Source of the DNA: Wolfiporia cocos
Taxonomy: Eukaryota; Basidiomycota; Agaricomycetes; Polyporales; Phaeolaceae
Reading direction: 5' to 3'
Assembly (NCBI GenBank): GCA_029448655.1
Contig: JACCLO010000025.1
Location: 62,001-126,000, forward strand
DNA: 64,000 bases
In this document: in pieces, positions 45,107-56,434 of the stretch
How the letters are laid out: each line of letters starts with the position of its first letter
How positions within the stretch are numbered: position 1 is the stretch's first letter
The notes under the pieces: generated by a model
The model's database searches: none
What the model saw: the letters and a program-made list of their open reading frames with translations, nothing else
Told to the model about the DNA's origin: nothing
Made by a program: the position numbers and the translations under genes

Positions 45107-45881
45107 CCATGATACATTGCTCCATAATGCCTTCATATCGGCGTCAAGAGAGTCGCGCTGTGCTGTTACAAGTCTCTTCCTCCAGCGTTAACCTCCCTTA
45201 TACTTCAGCAAGCCCTTCACAGCAATTTCACGTTTGATGTTAGGCCTACGTTGTCGAACGAGGCTTCCTTGCGACGTGGCTGTGTGCTTTCCCAATCTGT
45301 TGAGCGAGAGTATCGACGCTATACCTATCCGGCGGATCAGCAACAGAAAGTCTGGCCGGGAACGGTACGCGTTGGTGGCTGGAAACACACATCCGGCGCG
45401 TGACGTCACGCGTTGGCTGCATGTCTTTCCAGCCCCGTATTGCCTGCCAGTGTGAACCGCACGATCGTATATCATATGTTGAGGTTGTACATACTGCCCG
45501 TCAGAATAGATATGACTTACATACCGCAACGCGACACTGGACCACATTCTGTGATACCTCAACGTCAACGTTCAACGTTCAACGTCAATCTCTGCAATCA
45601 ATTGGGCTAACCTGGATCAGGGTGCACGCCTGACACGACGAGCCCCCCCACTTGGTACTAGCTATAGTTCAAAGTCGAGGCTGCAAGCCATATACAATGA
45701 GTCAGCTTGAAAGGGCATCATCTGCTTCACACAAGCAGCCACATTTGCAAACAAACTTCCGGCTCGCGCAGTGCGCAGCAGGCGCACGCCAAACACGCGT
45801 CGATACACGAGTGCACCTGTTGCTCATAAAGATCGCATGCCCCAGAGGTACCAGTGCTGCAGAGCTTGACAATACCTAAAC
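45107..45881 (+). promoter_or_regulatory. Upstream region of coiled-coil gene D
   Basis: Non-coding; holds the palindrome at 45396-45413, 468 bp before the start codon, and a further single ACGCGT at 45367-45372. Confidence 0.5.
45396..45413. promoter_or_regulatory. CRE/MCB palindrome upstream of gene D
   Basis: GCGCGTGACGTCACGCGT, the same palindrome with the first base changed; the CRE core and right-hand MCB box are perfect. Confidence 0.75.
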
Positions 45882-48750
45882 ATGCCTCCGTTTGGACTTT
45901 CGCGACTCCGACCAAATAGCGGGGCCAATCTCAAAAGCTCACCCAGCATCCAGATATCCGCATCAACATTGGATGATGGTGAGTACAGATCATCCGTCCC
46001 AATGCCATCCCGATCCTACATTGTATGCATTTAGATGTAACACAACGGAGCATTAGTGAAAGCCCTGCAAGTTCCGTGATCTCATTTATGTCCGACTTCA
46101 GCACCGAGGCGGGTACCATACAAAAGCTCGAGCAGAAGGTGACTAGCATGCCATCATATGGCTTTCTTATTACTCACTGAGAACGTAGTTGGCTGAAGAG
46201 CAGGTCAAAGTGAGCGAAAAAGATGATGAAATCTCAGAACTCAAAGTCAAGGTAAGGGAGCTTCTTGCGTCTCTGAGCGACGTATGTCAACGTCAATTGC
46301 CCCAGTTGGCGCACGCGCTGGAAACTGCGGATATGCTGCAGGAGGGGCAGAAGGAGCTGGACTCTTCGTACGAGCGGGCACGACAAGAGGTACGAAAGGT
46401 ACCTGTCAGCAGCGCTTCACAGATCTGACTGTGTGCACAGCGCGACGAGGCGCATCAAACTATCTCCGACCTGAATAGCCTTATAGAGGGTCTTCGAGCA
46501 CGCTGCGATGCTGCAGAGGCAGAGTGCAATGCCCTTGCAGATGACATCAAAGCCAAGAGCGAAGAGCTGGAGGCCGAGCGTGCAGCACTCCGGGAGGCAG
46601 CAGCACTAGCAGCCGCTCGCCTCACCAAGCTCGACGAGCTCGGGGAACGCGCGAATGGTCTTCAAACCGACAATGACAACAAAGTGACGCAGATCCGACA
46701 GCTTGAGGGAGAGGCTGCCGAAGCGGCCGATAAACAAGCGCGACTTGAAGCTGGATGCGATGAGGCGCTGAAACGCATTGCAGCATTGGAAGAAGAAGTT
46801 GCGATGGAGAAGAGTACAAGAGTGGACGCAGAGGCGTCGCGAGACGGCGAGCTAGCCGCACGTCTAGAGTCCGAGGCCCAGTCTGCAGCTCAAGCTCGTG
46901 AGCTCGAAGGGCTGAAAGACCAGGTAGATGGCTTGCAGTCTGACAACGGTGACAAGAAGGTGCGGATACAGCAGCTAGAGAAGGAGGTCGCATCGGCATC
47001 GGAGGAGCTGGCGCAGATGGAATATGAGCGTACAGAGGCACTCAATAGTCTCTCTAAGCTGCAGGAAGAACTTGCACACGAGAAGGAGGCAAGACAAAGC
47101 ATGGAGAGGGAGATGGAATACATGCAGAAAGCTCTGCTGAACGCGGAGGAGCATGCAGCGGCCCGAACGCACGAGAGAGACAATACCCTTGATGATCTGG
47201 TTGCCCTTCAGGAGGAATGTGACGAGAAAGGAGTCCGAATAACACAGCTGGAGCAGGAAGGAGTGCAAGCCTCCGAGAAGCAGGCGCAGCTGGAGGCTGA
47301 CCGCGACGAATCTCGCTCTCTCCTCGCGCACCTAGAAGAAAAGCTCGCAGGAGAAGTGGATGAGAGGCAGCGTGGCGAGGCCGAGTTGGAGAACGAGCGC
47401 ACTGCTCGCTCGGAAAGTGTAGCGCAACTCCAAGAGCTGTCCGCTCATGTCGAGCGCCTACAAGCCGAGAACGACGAAAAGTCGGCGCGAATCCTCGAGC
47501 TCGAGGGGGAGTTGACCGCAAAGTGCACACAGAAGGAGCTCGATCTTGACGAGGCGCATACCCAAGTTTCCCGTCTGAAAGAGGAACTTGCCACAGAGAG
47601 AAGCGCAAGGGAATCGGCGGAGACCTCCCTAGAGAAGGAGCATGCTAGCCGGCTTCAGGCTGATGAACAGATCGCTGGTCAAGCACGTCAAGTGGAGGAT
47701 CTGGTATCCCAGGTTGCGTCATTGACAGCGGAGCGCGAAGCTTTGCGGAAGGCGGAAGACGAGGTTGACAAGCTCCACGCTGAGGTCGACAAGTTGACAG
47801 ATCAGTGCATCGCACTCATGGCAGAACGTGACGAGAGTCAGAAGCATGCGTCCAAGCTGGAATACGAGCTGGGATGCGAGAGGAGTATGCGCCAGAGTAC
47901 GGAAGAGTTCTTAGAAGCGGAGCACGCTGCGCGCCTAGATGCAGAGTGCGAGGAGGAAGCCAGTCGTCCCATCATCCGCGAATTACGACTTGCACAGGAC
48001 CGGATCACGGAAGAGCTCGAGCGGAAGAATGCTGAACTTCAGGAGATCGTCGCACGCGAACAAGCTCTGCGCCGCACAATTGTCGAGCAGGACGCCGAAT
48101 GCGTACAGCATATGACGCGCATCCACGAGTTAGAGGAAAGGGCCGCCGAAGAGGCGATGCAGCGCGAGCGCGATAGGAGTGATGGAGACGCGGCAGCCAA
48201 TCGTGCACGCGACCTTGAGGAACGGCTCGCCCAGGCTACTGCATCTCTCGAACGTGCTGTTGAGGAATGCAGTAGCAAGGATGAGGATTTTAAGGCCATA
48301 CACGATTCGCTGGTCCTACATATGGATGAACTAGAGGACGCGCAGGCTGAAGTGAGGGAGCAGAAGCGAATTGTGCGCGCTCTCGAGGAGCAGCTGCGCG
48401 ATGCATTCGATGGGACAAAGAGGAAGGAAGACGAGCTGCAGATCTCCCAGGAGACAATCGAGCTGATCATGGACGAGTTGAACACAGCACGCAGGGAGGC
48501 GCAGGAGAGCAGGGGAGCAGCACAAACGCTGCAGGCGCAGCTTGAAGAGGCGGTGCGCAGACAAAGTCACCGAGGATATGGGTCCACTCTCAGCCTAGAC
48601 ATGAACATGGGGAACGCGCGATGGCCCGGGTCGCACTTCCACGACCACGGGGACGACGATTCGCCGCACATTGAGGTGTACGACCATCTCCACGAGGATC
48701 ACGATCATTCTCATGGGCAGCGCGGCGAACAAGACTGTCACGTTCAATAA
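45882..48750 (+). CDS. Coiled-coil gene D (array member 4), His-rich tail
   Basis: Five exons, 45882-45978, 46035-46138, 46189-46251, 46306-46389 and 46441-48750, giving 885 residues, the longest member. Exon 2 encodes SPASSVISFMSDFSTEA; exons 3 and 4 are 21 and 28 residues (LAEEQV...KVK and LAHALE...RQE). The last exon is one long coiled coil with repeats of the type LQxDNxxKxxRIxQLE at about 46657, 46930, 47210 and 47450. After the coil the final 45 residues are rich in His, Asp and Glu (HFHDHGDDD, HEDHDHSHG), a possible metal-binding tail. Function unknown. Confidence 0.85.
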
Positions 48751-49710
48751 ACATCTCACGTACCATGGTCTTCTAAAATATATGCCTGTGCCGGTATTGA
48801 GCGCAAGCTTCAGGTGGTCTCTGTGATATATTTGCCCTCATGCGCCCGCCATGTATAATATCAACGGTAGTCATCGAGATTGGGTCTACAACTCACTCGG
48901 TTTGTATGTTACGACGTGTTGTCACCTTTTGCATCAGGAGGATACGGGAATAATCATTCGACGCACCCGTTATACAACGTCATCTGGCCGCGTTCGTTTT
49001 CTATAGCTTACGGAACTGAAACGGAGAAGGAAGGTTCGAAACTTTCCCAACTTCGACAGACATAGCCAGAGAAAATCCCGACTGTGGTCGGGAATTCGGG
49101 AAGTAGCGCCAAAATGAGAGGGATCGTTCGAACACTCAGCAACCAGGTTTTGCTGTCATATTTTGAAGCAAATGATAGGGATAGGCAGGGATGGAGGGGT
49201 CGGCAAACTTTTGACTGTCGACGAGCAGACGCGTGACGTCACGCGTCCGTGTAACGCGCCACATCCTAACCGCCTCCGCCGCGGCCTGCTACATACTAGC
49301 GATCCGATCTACCTAGACTCACTGATTTCGTGTTACCCATACAATCTTTGAACCATCCCGCGACGCAGTACATTCTTGTGGCACGAACATACTGAGGAGA
49401 ATGTGCAGCAGGCAACTCGCGGTTTAAATTATACCACTACTGTAGTCTTGATCCCTCGATGTTGACATGAACGTCTGCATATCGAACCATGTACCTTGAT
49501 TGCGTTGTATGACCTACTCTAGTGGGGTATCTGCTTTCCAACTAATCACGTGTGTGAAGGAAAAGCGAAGCGAGAAGAGTCTGTGCAGGCTTGTCGAGCG
49601 TGTCAGAGCCTCAGCTGTCCCATGAGGTCTCCCTCTCGTGGGCCTCAACTTGGACCTAAATCCATTTGTATCTTTCCAACGTAGTGGGTACAGTATCAAA
49701 CCTGAGCCGA
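48751..49710 (+). promoter_or_regulatory. Upstream region of coiled-coil gene E
   Basis: Non-coding; holds the perfect palindrome at 49229-49246, 464 bp before the start codon. Confidence 0.5.
49229..49246. promoter_or_regulatory. CRE/MCB palindrome upstream of gene E
   Basis: ACGCGTGACGTCACGCGT, identical to the gene A copy over all 18 bases although the flanking sequence is unrelated, which argues for selection on the motif itself. Confidence 0.75.
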
Positions 49711-51083
49711 ATGGCTTCGCGAGCATCTTTCTTTCTGCGGCTCCGAGGCTATAATGCAGCTCACCTCAAGAGTTCTCCAAGCCAAGCATCTCTGATCCCG
49801 GCAGATGAAGGTTAGATAAATTCTTGGTATGACTGGCCCGCTATCAATATTATAGCTCACAAGAATGCTGTAGACATTACCGAATTGAATCGCAAGTCTA
49901 CTAGCATCGAACGCCCAGAGTTACCCCCACTCTCTGAGGGCAGCCATGACTGCAGAGTCATTGAGGAATTCGAGCACAAGGTAGGCTGCGGAGATGAGCA
50001 TGATCAACGGAACATGTGCCCAATTATGTCCGTTTTAGCTGGTTGATGCTGATGCTGCTTTGGAAGCGAAAGATGCTCTGACCCAGGATCTAGAGCGGAA
50101 GGTTTGTCGATTCATCATTTTTATGACCTTCAACTTGACGACACAGCATCAGCTAAACGAGGTCGAACGAGACTATCGCGACGTAAACGTAAGATATGTG
50201 GACCTTCAAAGTGCACATGACCACATTCGTCAAGAGGTACGTATGCAAGCGACCAGTATGTATGGAGGCTCACTGTAATGTACATCAGCGCGACAACGCC
50301 CTTGCTGCCATTTCTACCCTAGAAGCGCTCGCTCGAGAGCTCACCAATCGCAGCGAGCTAGCCGAGGCTAGACTTGCTCTAGCAGAAAGAGACCTTGCAA
50401 CCAAAAACACAGAACTCCAATCTGAGCGGTCGCCTCGCCTCGAAGCTGAGGCTCGAACCTTGGCTCAAGTTCGCTGTGCAGAAGAACTTGCCGACAGGGC
50501 AGGTCTGTTGCAGTCCGACAACGAGGAAAAGCAGAGACGCATCCAGCAGCTTGAGATGGAGCACACGTTGGCAACACGAGAAAACATGCAGCTTAAAGGC
50601 GAGCGTGACCAGGCGCGCGATCGAATCGATATCCTAGAAACGGATCTTGCCAATGAGAAGGATGCCCGGGAACATGTCGAGGCATCTCTGAGGACCGAAC
50701 ATAGCACTCGTTTAAATGTCGAGATGCAGTTGATCTCGAAGAACCATGCACTTCTCGGCCTCGCTATTCATGCTGACCGTCTAGAAAGAGAGAACGGCCA
50801 GGGAGCAGAGAGAATACGGGAGCTGGAGGAAGAGCTTTCCTTCGCGCAAAACAGCTGCGCACAGCTCGAATCTGAGCGCGATCAGGCGCTCACTTCCGAA
50901 GAGCAGTCGCGAGACGGTGCAATGCGGAAGAACGACGAGCTACGGGATGCGTGGGGGATCATTTCATCGCTTTTAGAGAAGGTTAGCGTCCTGGAGGAAG
51001 AGGCGAACGAATACAAGCAGACGGCACGCGATATCGAAGCACAACTCCACGAAGCCATCCGATTGCAACCTAGAGTGAGGTAG
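49711..51083 (+). CDS. Coiled-coil gene E (array member 5)
   Basis: Five exons, 49711-49810, 49856-49980, 50039-50101, 50153-50236 and 50289-51083, giving 388 residues. Exon 1 MASRASFFLRLRGY...LKSSPSQAS resembles gene D (LKSSPS); exons 3 and 4 encode 21 (LVDADA...ERK) and 28 residues (LNEVER...RQE). The last exon has the LQSDNEEKQRRIQQLE unit shared with gene D, so D and E are sisters. The choice of acceptor for exon 4 (50152 rather than 50146) is by analogy: each short exon begins with Leu. Confidence 0.8.
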
Positions 51084-51410
51084 CTATGCACCTGATACAG
51101 AGTGGCGGCTCCTATGCTACATCCATCCATGCACATTCACTGTTGGTATTCTTATTCTGAGTAGGCTGTGATCGCTTGGTCAGGGGTTGGCGGTTCTTAT
51201 AGGTTTTATCGTGTTATGTGGATGTGGATCTCAACAGTAGTGACCTGTCTGGCCTCGGCGGATCTCGCATCTGTGTATAAATCAGAATCAAATAGTGCAT
51301 ACAGCTGTAGTTCTTTTCACCCACAGCTCAAATATAGGGAAGTCGAGAGATAACGCGGCGGTAGATGCAACAGTTGCGGTCAATGGCACATAGTTCAACG
51401 TAAGCGTGTA
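51084..51410. other. Spacer, no gene seen
   Basis: Short intergenic stretch without a palindrome copy. Confidence 0.4.
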
Positions 51411-52610
51411 ATGGCCGCTGTGCGGATGAAGCAACGGGAGCAAGTCTCCGCTGCGCAGGCGGCAAGAGAGTGCGCCGAGAATTCTCTGGAAGCGGAGCGT
51501 TCATCCTATCTTGAAACCAATAATGTTGCACCCACACGTTGGGACAGATCTCCAGCAGTAGTGTTCACATTTAGCAGGGAATGCACAAGAGAGCAGAGCA
51601 GAGTCAACAGTTCGAAGAAGCATCTGATGCATGAGAATACGAAGAGGCCACAGCACAACAAAGTGCAAAAGCGCATACTAGCGTTGGAGGGTGAATCCCG
51701 CGAGGAGAAATCGCGAGGAGATGCGCCGAAGCAGAGCGGGAGGTGGAGTAATCGACGCAGATATCCGTGAGCACGAGTTCGAAGAGAAGGCGGCGGATGA
51801 TGTGGCAGCACGAAGCGTCGCGGCGCACGAGTGGGCTTGGTCATTTGAATATGCGCGGAGGCTAGAGGATGGCATCTTTTAGAGACTGTGATTGCGATCC
51901 AAGCAGCCGGGGTGGCATACCAGCAATTGAATGTCGCGCATATGCAGGCTCGAAAAGGTGGTACTACTAAAGCTGCAGCGCTGGCAGATTAGACTGGCCG
52001 CCTTGATGACCTTGCGGCTACACGCTCCGCTCTAAGTGGAAAACTGACATCGCCACGCATCTGGAGACGGCGGAGATGAACCTTTCACGGTCTTTTAGGA
52101 GCAGAATAACGCACACGCAGCCGCGCGGCCACAGCTGCTATGGTCCGAGAAGCCGTCGATAAAACCCAGGAAGGACTCGAATTCCCAGGTAGTCGACTCA
52201 AAGCTTGATGAGCCGACATCGACTTCGGAGGAATCGATTAAAAACATCGCAATGACTGAGCTGGCTCGTCTAGCGAAGCGCATCCGTTCTCTGGAGAGAA
52301 AGATTACACGCCTTCGATCAAAGAGTGAGCGGCACTTTGCGCTTCAGTGCGACAAGCAGTTGCAGTCATTCAGGCATTGATATCGAAGTCACAGGCGGAG
52401 CGGGATCTTGCTATGGCGCTTGACAAATTCAAGGAAACTGCTCACAAGCTTGTGTCGGCGGAGCGGCTCATCGGTGAGCTACAAGCAATCGCAAAGTATC
52501 ATAGAAGAGCTGCGGATATCGCCGAGGCAGTTGCGGCAGCTAGAGCACAGGCTGATATGGGAGCCGAGGAAGCGGCCAGAAAAAATGCCGGAGGAACCGA
52601 AGCTAAGTAG
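51411..52610 (+). pseudogene. Decayed coiled-coil gene F
   Basis: Three frames in succession carry coiled-coil remnants like the array members: VSAAQAARECAENSLEAERS (51411 on), REHEFEEKAADDVAARS (about 51770) and SQAERDLAMALDKFKETAHK (52347 on). No exon 1-2 leader, no upstream palindrome, and frames are interrupted by stops. Best read as a dead sixth copy. A short active gene within 52347-52610 cannot be excluded. Confidence 0.5.
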
Positions 52611-52874
52611 AGGTGGTGCCAATCGCAAAGCAGAAGAGCGCGATCTAGGAACGAATTAGAGAAGAAAGGAGACCACCCTGAGCACGAGTTATTGCTTTAC
52701 GCGATCCACTAACTTGATATATGGACAGTACGGCAGCTCACGGTCCTCTGGTAGAATCGCTTGTTACGCTTTCCTGTTATACTGAAATCGTCGCTTGCTG
52801 TGACCTATGTTGTCACCACATTCGTTGATCATCAGTGCTTTACCATTCCGTCCGTTTGATATATGATATAGGAA

Positions 52875-55300
52875 TTACTGCGATGCTATCCTATCCACCC
52901 CCTGCTTCACACGTCCAAGCAGCGTCTTCACACCGTCCTTGATCCCATCCGCTTGCACGCTGACGCCCTCCCCGCTTGTTCTGTACACCCCTGTTCCAGC
53001 AGGGCCGCCCAAGCTGACGTTGACGCCGCCGAGGTTGAGGTTCAGCGAGGGCATCGTGCTCTGCGTACCTGGGGGCGGCTCATACACTGACGCAGGGAAG
53101 TTGGCTGCTGCCGAGCGTATCATCTCGACGTAGCTGAAGAGCAAGGTTCGTGAGACTGGTAAGGGAAAAATGGCAAGCAAATACCCACCTGGACGAATTG
53201 TGCACGCATGTTCCTCCCAGAAGTAGTCGGGTACCGGCCGAAGAGGCACCGTTCTGTGCCGACTCTTGGTTGAGCAACGCCACAGTGCGCGCTTCCGCGT
53301 ATGTCGTCCCGCCGATCATGAATATGATGACGTCTTGTGGTCTGCACGGATATAAGCTTCAGTCCTGAAAATAAGTCTGCTCTCCAATGAACCCACCGCT
53401 GCAAACTAGCATTAGGGCCTGCCCCCTCGAGGAATGGATGGCTGGTATCACGAAGACGACCCTTGAACAGATTCTCGATCGTCTCCGCGAGGTGTGGTTG
53501 GTGCTGCATGTAAACGTTCTCAACACCCTTGAGACCCTTTAGCGCTGAGCGGCCTTTTGCAAACAGCGATTCCGCTGAGAAGAGGTCGTCTTGTCGTTGG
53601 TCAGACCCCGCGATGTTGAGAAATACGTATACCAGCTGTAAATTGTCAGACTTGGAGCATCCGAGAATCTGAGAAAGGACGCACTCGCGCGTCTTCTCGT
53701 TGGACGCCATTCTCTAGCATCAGCTTGATCAACGAGGCAACGTTGTGTGGTTGCATCTTCTGGTATCTCAACGCATAGAGGATGACGAGGCGGAGCTTGT
53801 TCCACGGTTGTATTGCCGGGTTCGTGATCAGTGCTTGCACATCCTATGTACCAACCGTCAGCCAAGGGGTCCATTCCGCATTCATCTGCTCCCTCACCCT
53901 AATGTCCGCACCCGAGCCGGTCGCGAGCCCCTGCTCGACCTCGCCGATGTCGAGCAGCCGATCGCGCTCGACGAGCCGGCTGAGTTCGCCGACAATCGCG
54001 ACATGCTTGCTCACGTTCCCACCGAGCTTGCGGAACTCGGGATACTCCTCCACAAAGCGCTTCATGTCGCTGATCGAGTTGATCGACGAGGGGCTGTGCG
54101 CGAGCGAGTGCGACTGGTACGACTGCACGTACGCCTTCAGCGAGGTGCCGAGGTCGCCGAACGTCGCGAGGTGGTGCGCTTGAAAGAATGGGTCAGTGGA
54201 TGGGGTGAGGGTTACTTCCTACAAACGTTCTGTTGGGAACAGTGCAGACATGAAGGGGAGAGGAGAATGCTACCTTCAATTCTGGTCGAATGTCAGGGAC
54301 GAGGCTGAGGTCGACTCGGCCATTTTGAATGCCGAGCAGCTCGTGCACCATGGCTTGGTACGTCCATTGCGAGAGCAAGGGGGTCACGGGGTCGTTTCGT
54401 CGGTCCAAGATCAGGAGCAACGGCGGAACCTGCGTCAGCCTGAAGTCAAACAGCGTAGATTCGGACTGTATCCGATGCTATAAAGCTCAACGCTATCAGC
54501 AAATGTTGCATGCGGGAGCTTGACGAGATACACACCTGAATCTCGACGCCAAGCTTCTTCGCCATTGGACTCGACTTCTCATACCGAATGACCGGCTTCT
54601 TCTTCAAGCTCAGCAATACTGCCGTCACGCCCTGCACCGCGCGCTCGAGCGCCTTCGCGTCCCACGTATTCGGCGAAGAACCATATAGCGGATGCGCTGC
54701 GTCGGGCATATGGTTGAGCGAGAAAAGCGAGGGAAGGATCGGCGCGTAGTCTGCAAAGTATTCCTTGGGTCTGTATAAGGCGATACGCCGGCAGCGAGCG
54801 GGGCTGCGCGCACCTGCACCTCCCGCACCACCTCGTATTCATCCGCATCTGCGAGGCGTTCAATGGACGTCTTAGTGAGGATGTTGCTGAAGTCTTGATT
54901 GGATGATTGGTCAGATAGATATGCCAACGGGAGAAGGCGGGATTGAAGGGGATTCACCCACAGAGGTAGTATTCGCCGTACTTGGGCTCGCGCAGCTCTG
55001 CCTCAAGCGCCTCTAGGCTGTCCTCATTTGTCTGTAGAAAGCAGACACATTTCATATGCGGCATGCGGTCGCGCTTCTTGTTGTCGATCTTGTCGGTGAG
55101 GTACACTTGGTGGGAGAGTAGGGTCGACTGCGTGGACGCTAGCGAGACGATTGGGGTCTACCAGGAACATGCTATATGAAACTGTTGACTATTGAAGCGG
55201 AACTGCTCACTGTGTGCCCATCTAGCAGCAACACCTTCATAGACGGTGGTACAGACACGAGCTTCGTGATGTACGTCTCGACCGCCTTCACGATATCCAT
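52875..55300 (-). CDS. VPS45: VPS45, Sec1/Munc18-family vesicle fusion protein
   Basis: Ten exons join in frame: 55211-55300, 54962-55157, 54814-54893, 54536-54763, 54274-54465, 53898-54218, 53685-53843, 53397-53635, 53189-53341 and 52875-53133, giving 638 residues with introns of 49-70 nt. Family landmarks in order: [109 protein letters not shown] and [14 protein letters not shown]45 binds the syntaxin-type SNARE of the trans-Golgi/endosome (Tlg2/Pep12 in yeast) and promotes vesicle fusion in vacuolar sorting. The tail after [10 protein letters not shown] is a low-conservation extension with LNLNLGG and GVNVSLGG repeats. Divergent from the GSKIP gene with 511 bp between starts. Appears intact. 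Confidence 0.92.
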
Positions 55301-55811
55301 GCTTACAAGACGTGTGGCTTTGAAATTGGCGCTGCCGTCGTCGTCAATATATAATGACCTTTCGTTCCACGCAATGCCTCAGCTCACACGGGAATACAGA
55401 GGGGTGTTCACCCAGAGCAACCAACAGGTGTCGGCACACAGCCGCACAAGGCGTAGATTTCGGCACTTCCAAAGAGCACTGAGTCAAGAGTCGAAGAGGA
55501 GTTTCGATATTATTACGACACAAAATCAGGATTAGCAGGAATGAGCGGAGAAAGTCGAGTTGTTGTACTGTAGCTTGTCCGGCGATGCAATGCGTCGCGT
55601 CGGCGACTATCACGCGCTCCGCGACATTGCCATTAGGCGCGCGATTGCATTGGGCGCCTATTACATACTGGCTACCCTCGCAGTACCGTTACCGTCGCGG
55701 TCTCGAGTTCAGTATATATTTCACCCTCACAGAATCTCCTCCCGAGACACTCACACTCACATATATCTGCTTCGTATCTTGATTCTGTGGAGAAACCAGT
55801 GTAGCCTCAGT
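55301..55811. promoter_or_regulatory. Divergent promoter region VPS45 / GSKIP-domain gene
   Basis: 511 bp between two diverging start codons. TATATATT near 55711 could serve the rightward gene. No other motif recognised. Confidence 0.45.
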
Positions 55812-56298
55812 ATGGCTTGGAATGACTCGGAGGACGCCTCGGGACGCCTCGAGTTCGATTCGTCCCATCTTACTGGTGAAGGCCATTCTCCTGGGCGGGA
55901 CATACCAATAGACGACTTCCCTGCCGCTGAGCTCACGAACGCATTGACGGAGCAGTCCTTCGGGACCACGAGCTTCGAGATCGTCTTAACTGGACCGCTG
56001 AAAGCGGCTGCGCGTGTGGTTCTCCTGGAAGGCATTGCGTTATACATATCGCTCTCGTCGCGGGGCTACGAGGTGAGCTGTTACCTGTATACCAACATTT
56101 GGATTCGTGCTGACTTTCCTCCAGATTGGTCGTGTCGACGCCAAAATTGGCGAGGCTGGAAGCCCCACGATCGACGAGACGTTTGAAAGCCTCGAGGCTC
56201 TGTTAACATCAGTGAGCCCGCGTTACGCGACGGCGAGGCAGAACGCGCTTTTTGCCAGACTCCAAGCGCTGTCCGACTCGCGCTCCTCAGACAAGTGA
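55812..56298 (+). CDS. GSKIP-domain protein
   Basis: Two exons, 55812-56072 and 56125-56298, giving 144 residues. The C-terminal half has the GSKIP pattern: a small beta sheet (LYISLSSRGYEIGRVDAKIG) followed by ETFESLEALLTSVSPRYATA and the helix LFARLQALSD. The family includes the animal GSK3-interacting protein; in fungi the function is not established. The N-terminal 45 residues are acidic and unstructured. Convergent with the glycerol dehydrogenase gene (136 bp between ends). Confidence 0.75.
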
Positions 56299-56434
56299 CG
56301 GTCCGACAAACAGCAGTACCCTCGATAACCTTCTTATCATTCTACAATGCCAAGTATATAAATACAACGATGGTTACACGGCCAAAGCACGCTATCGTAC
56401 ACCCAGCTGACATCCTACGACGTTGCGCTGCTCT

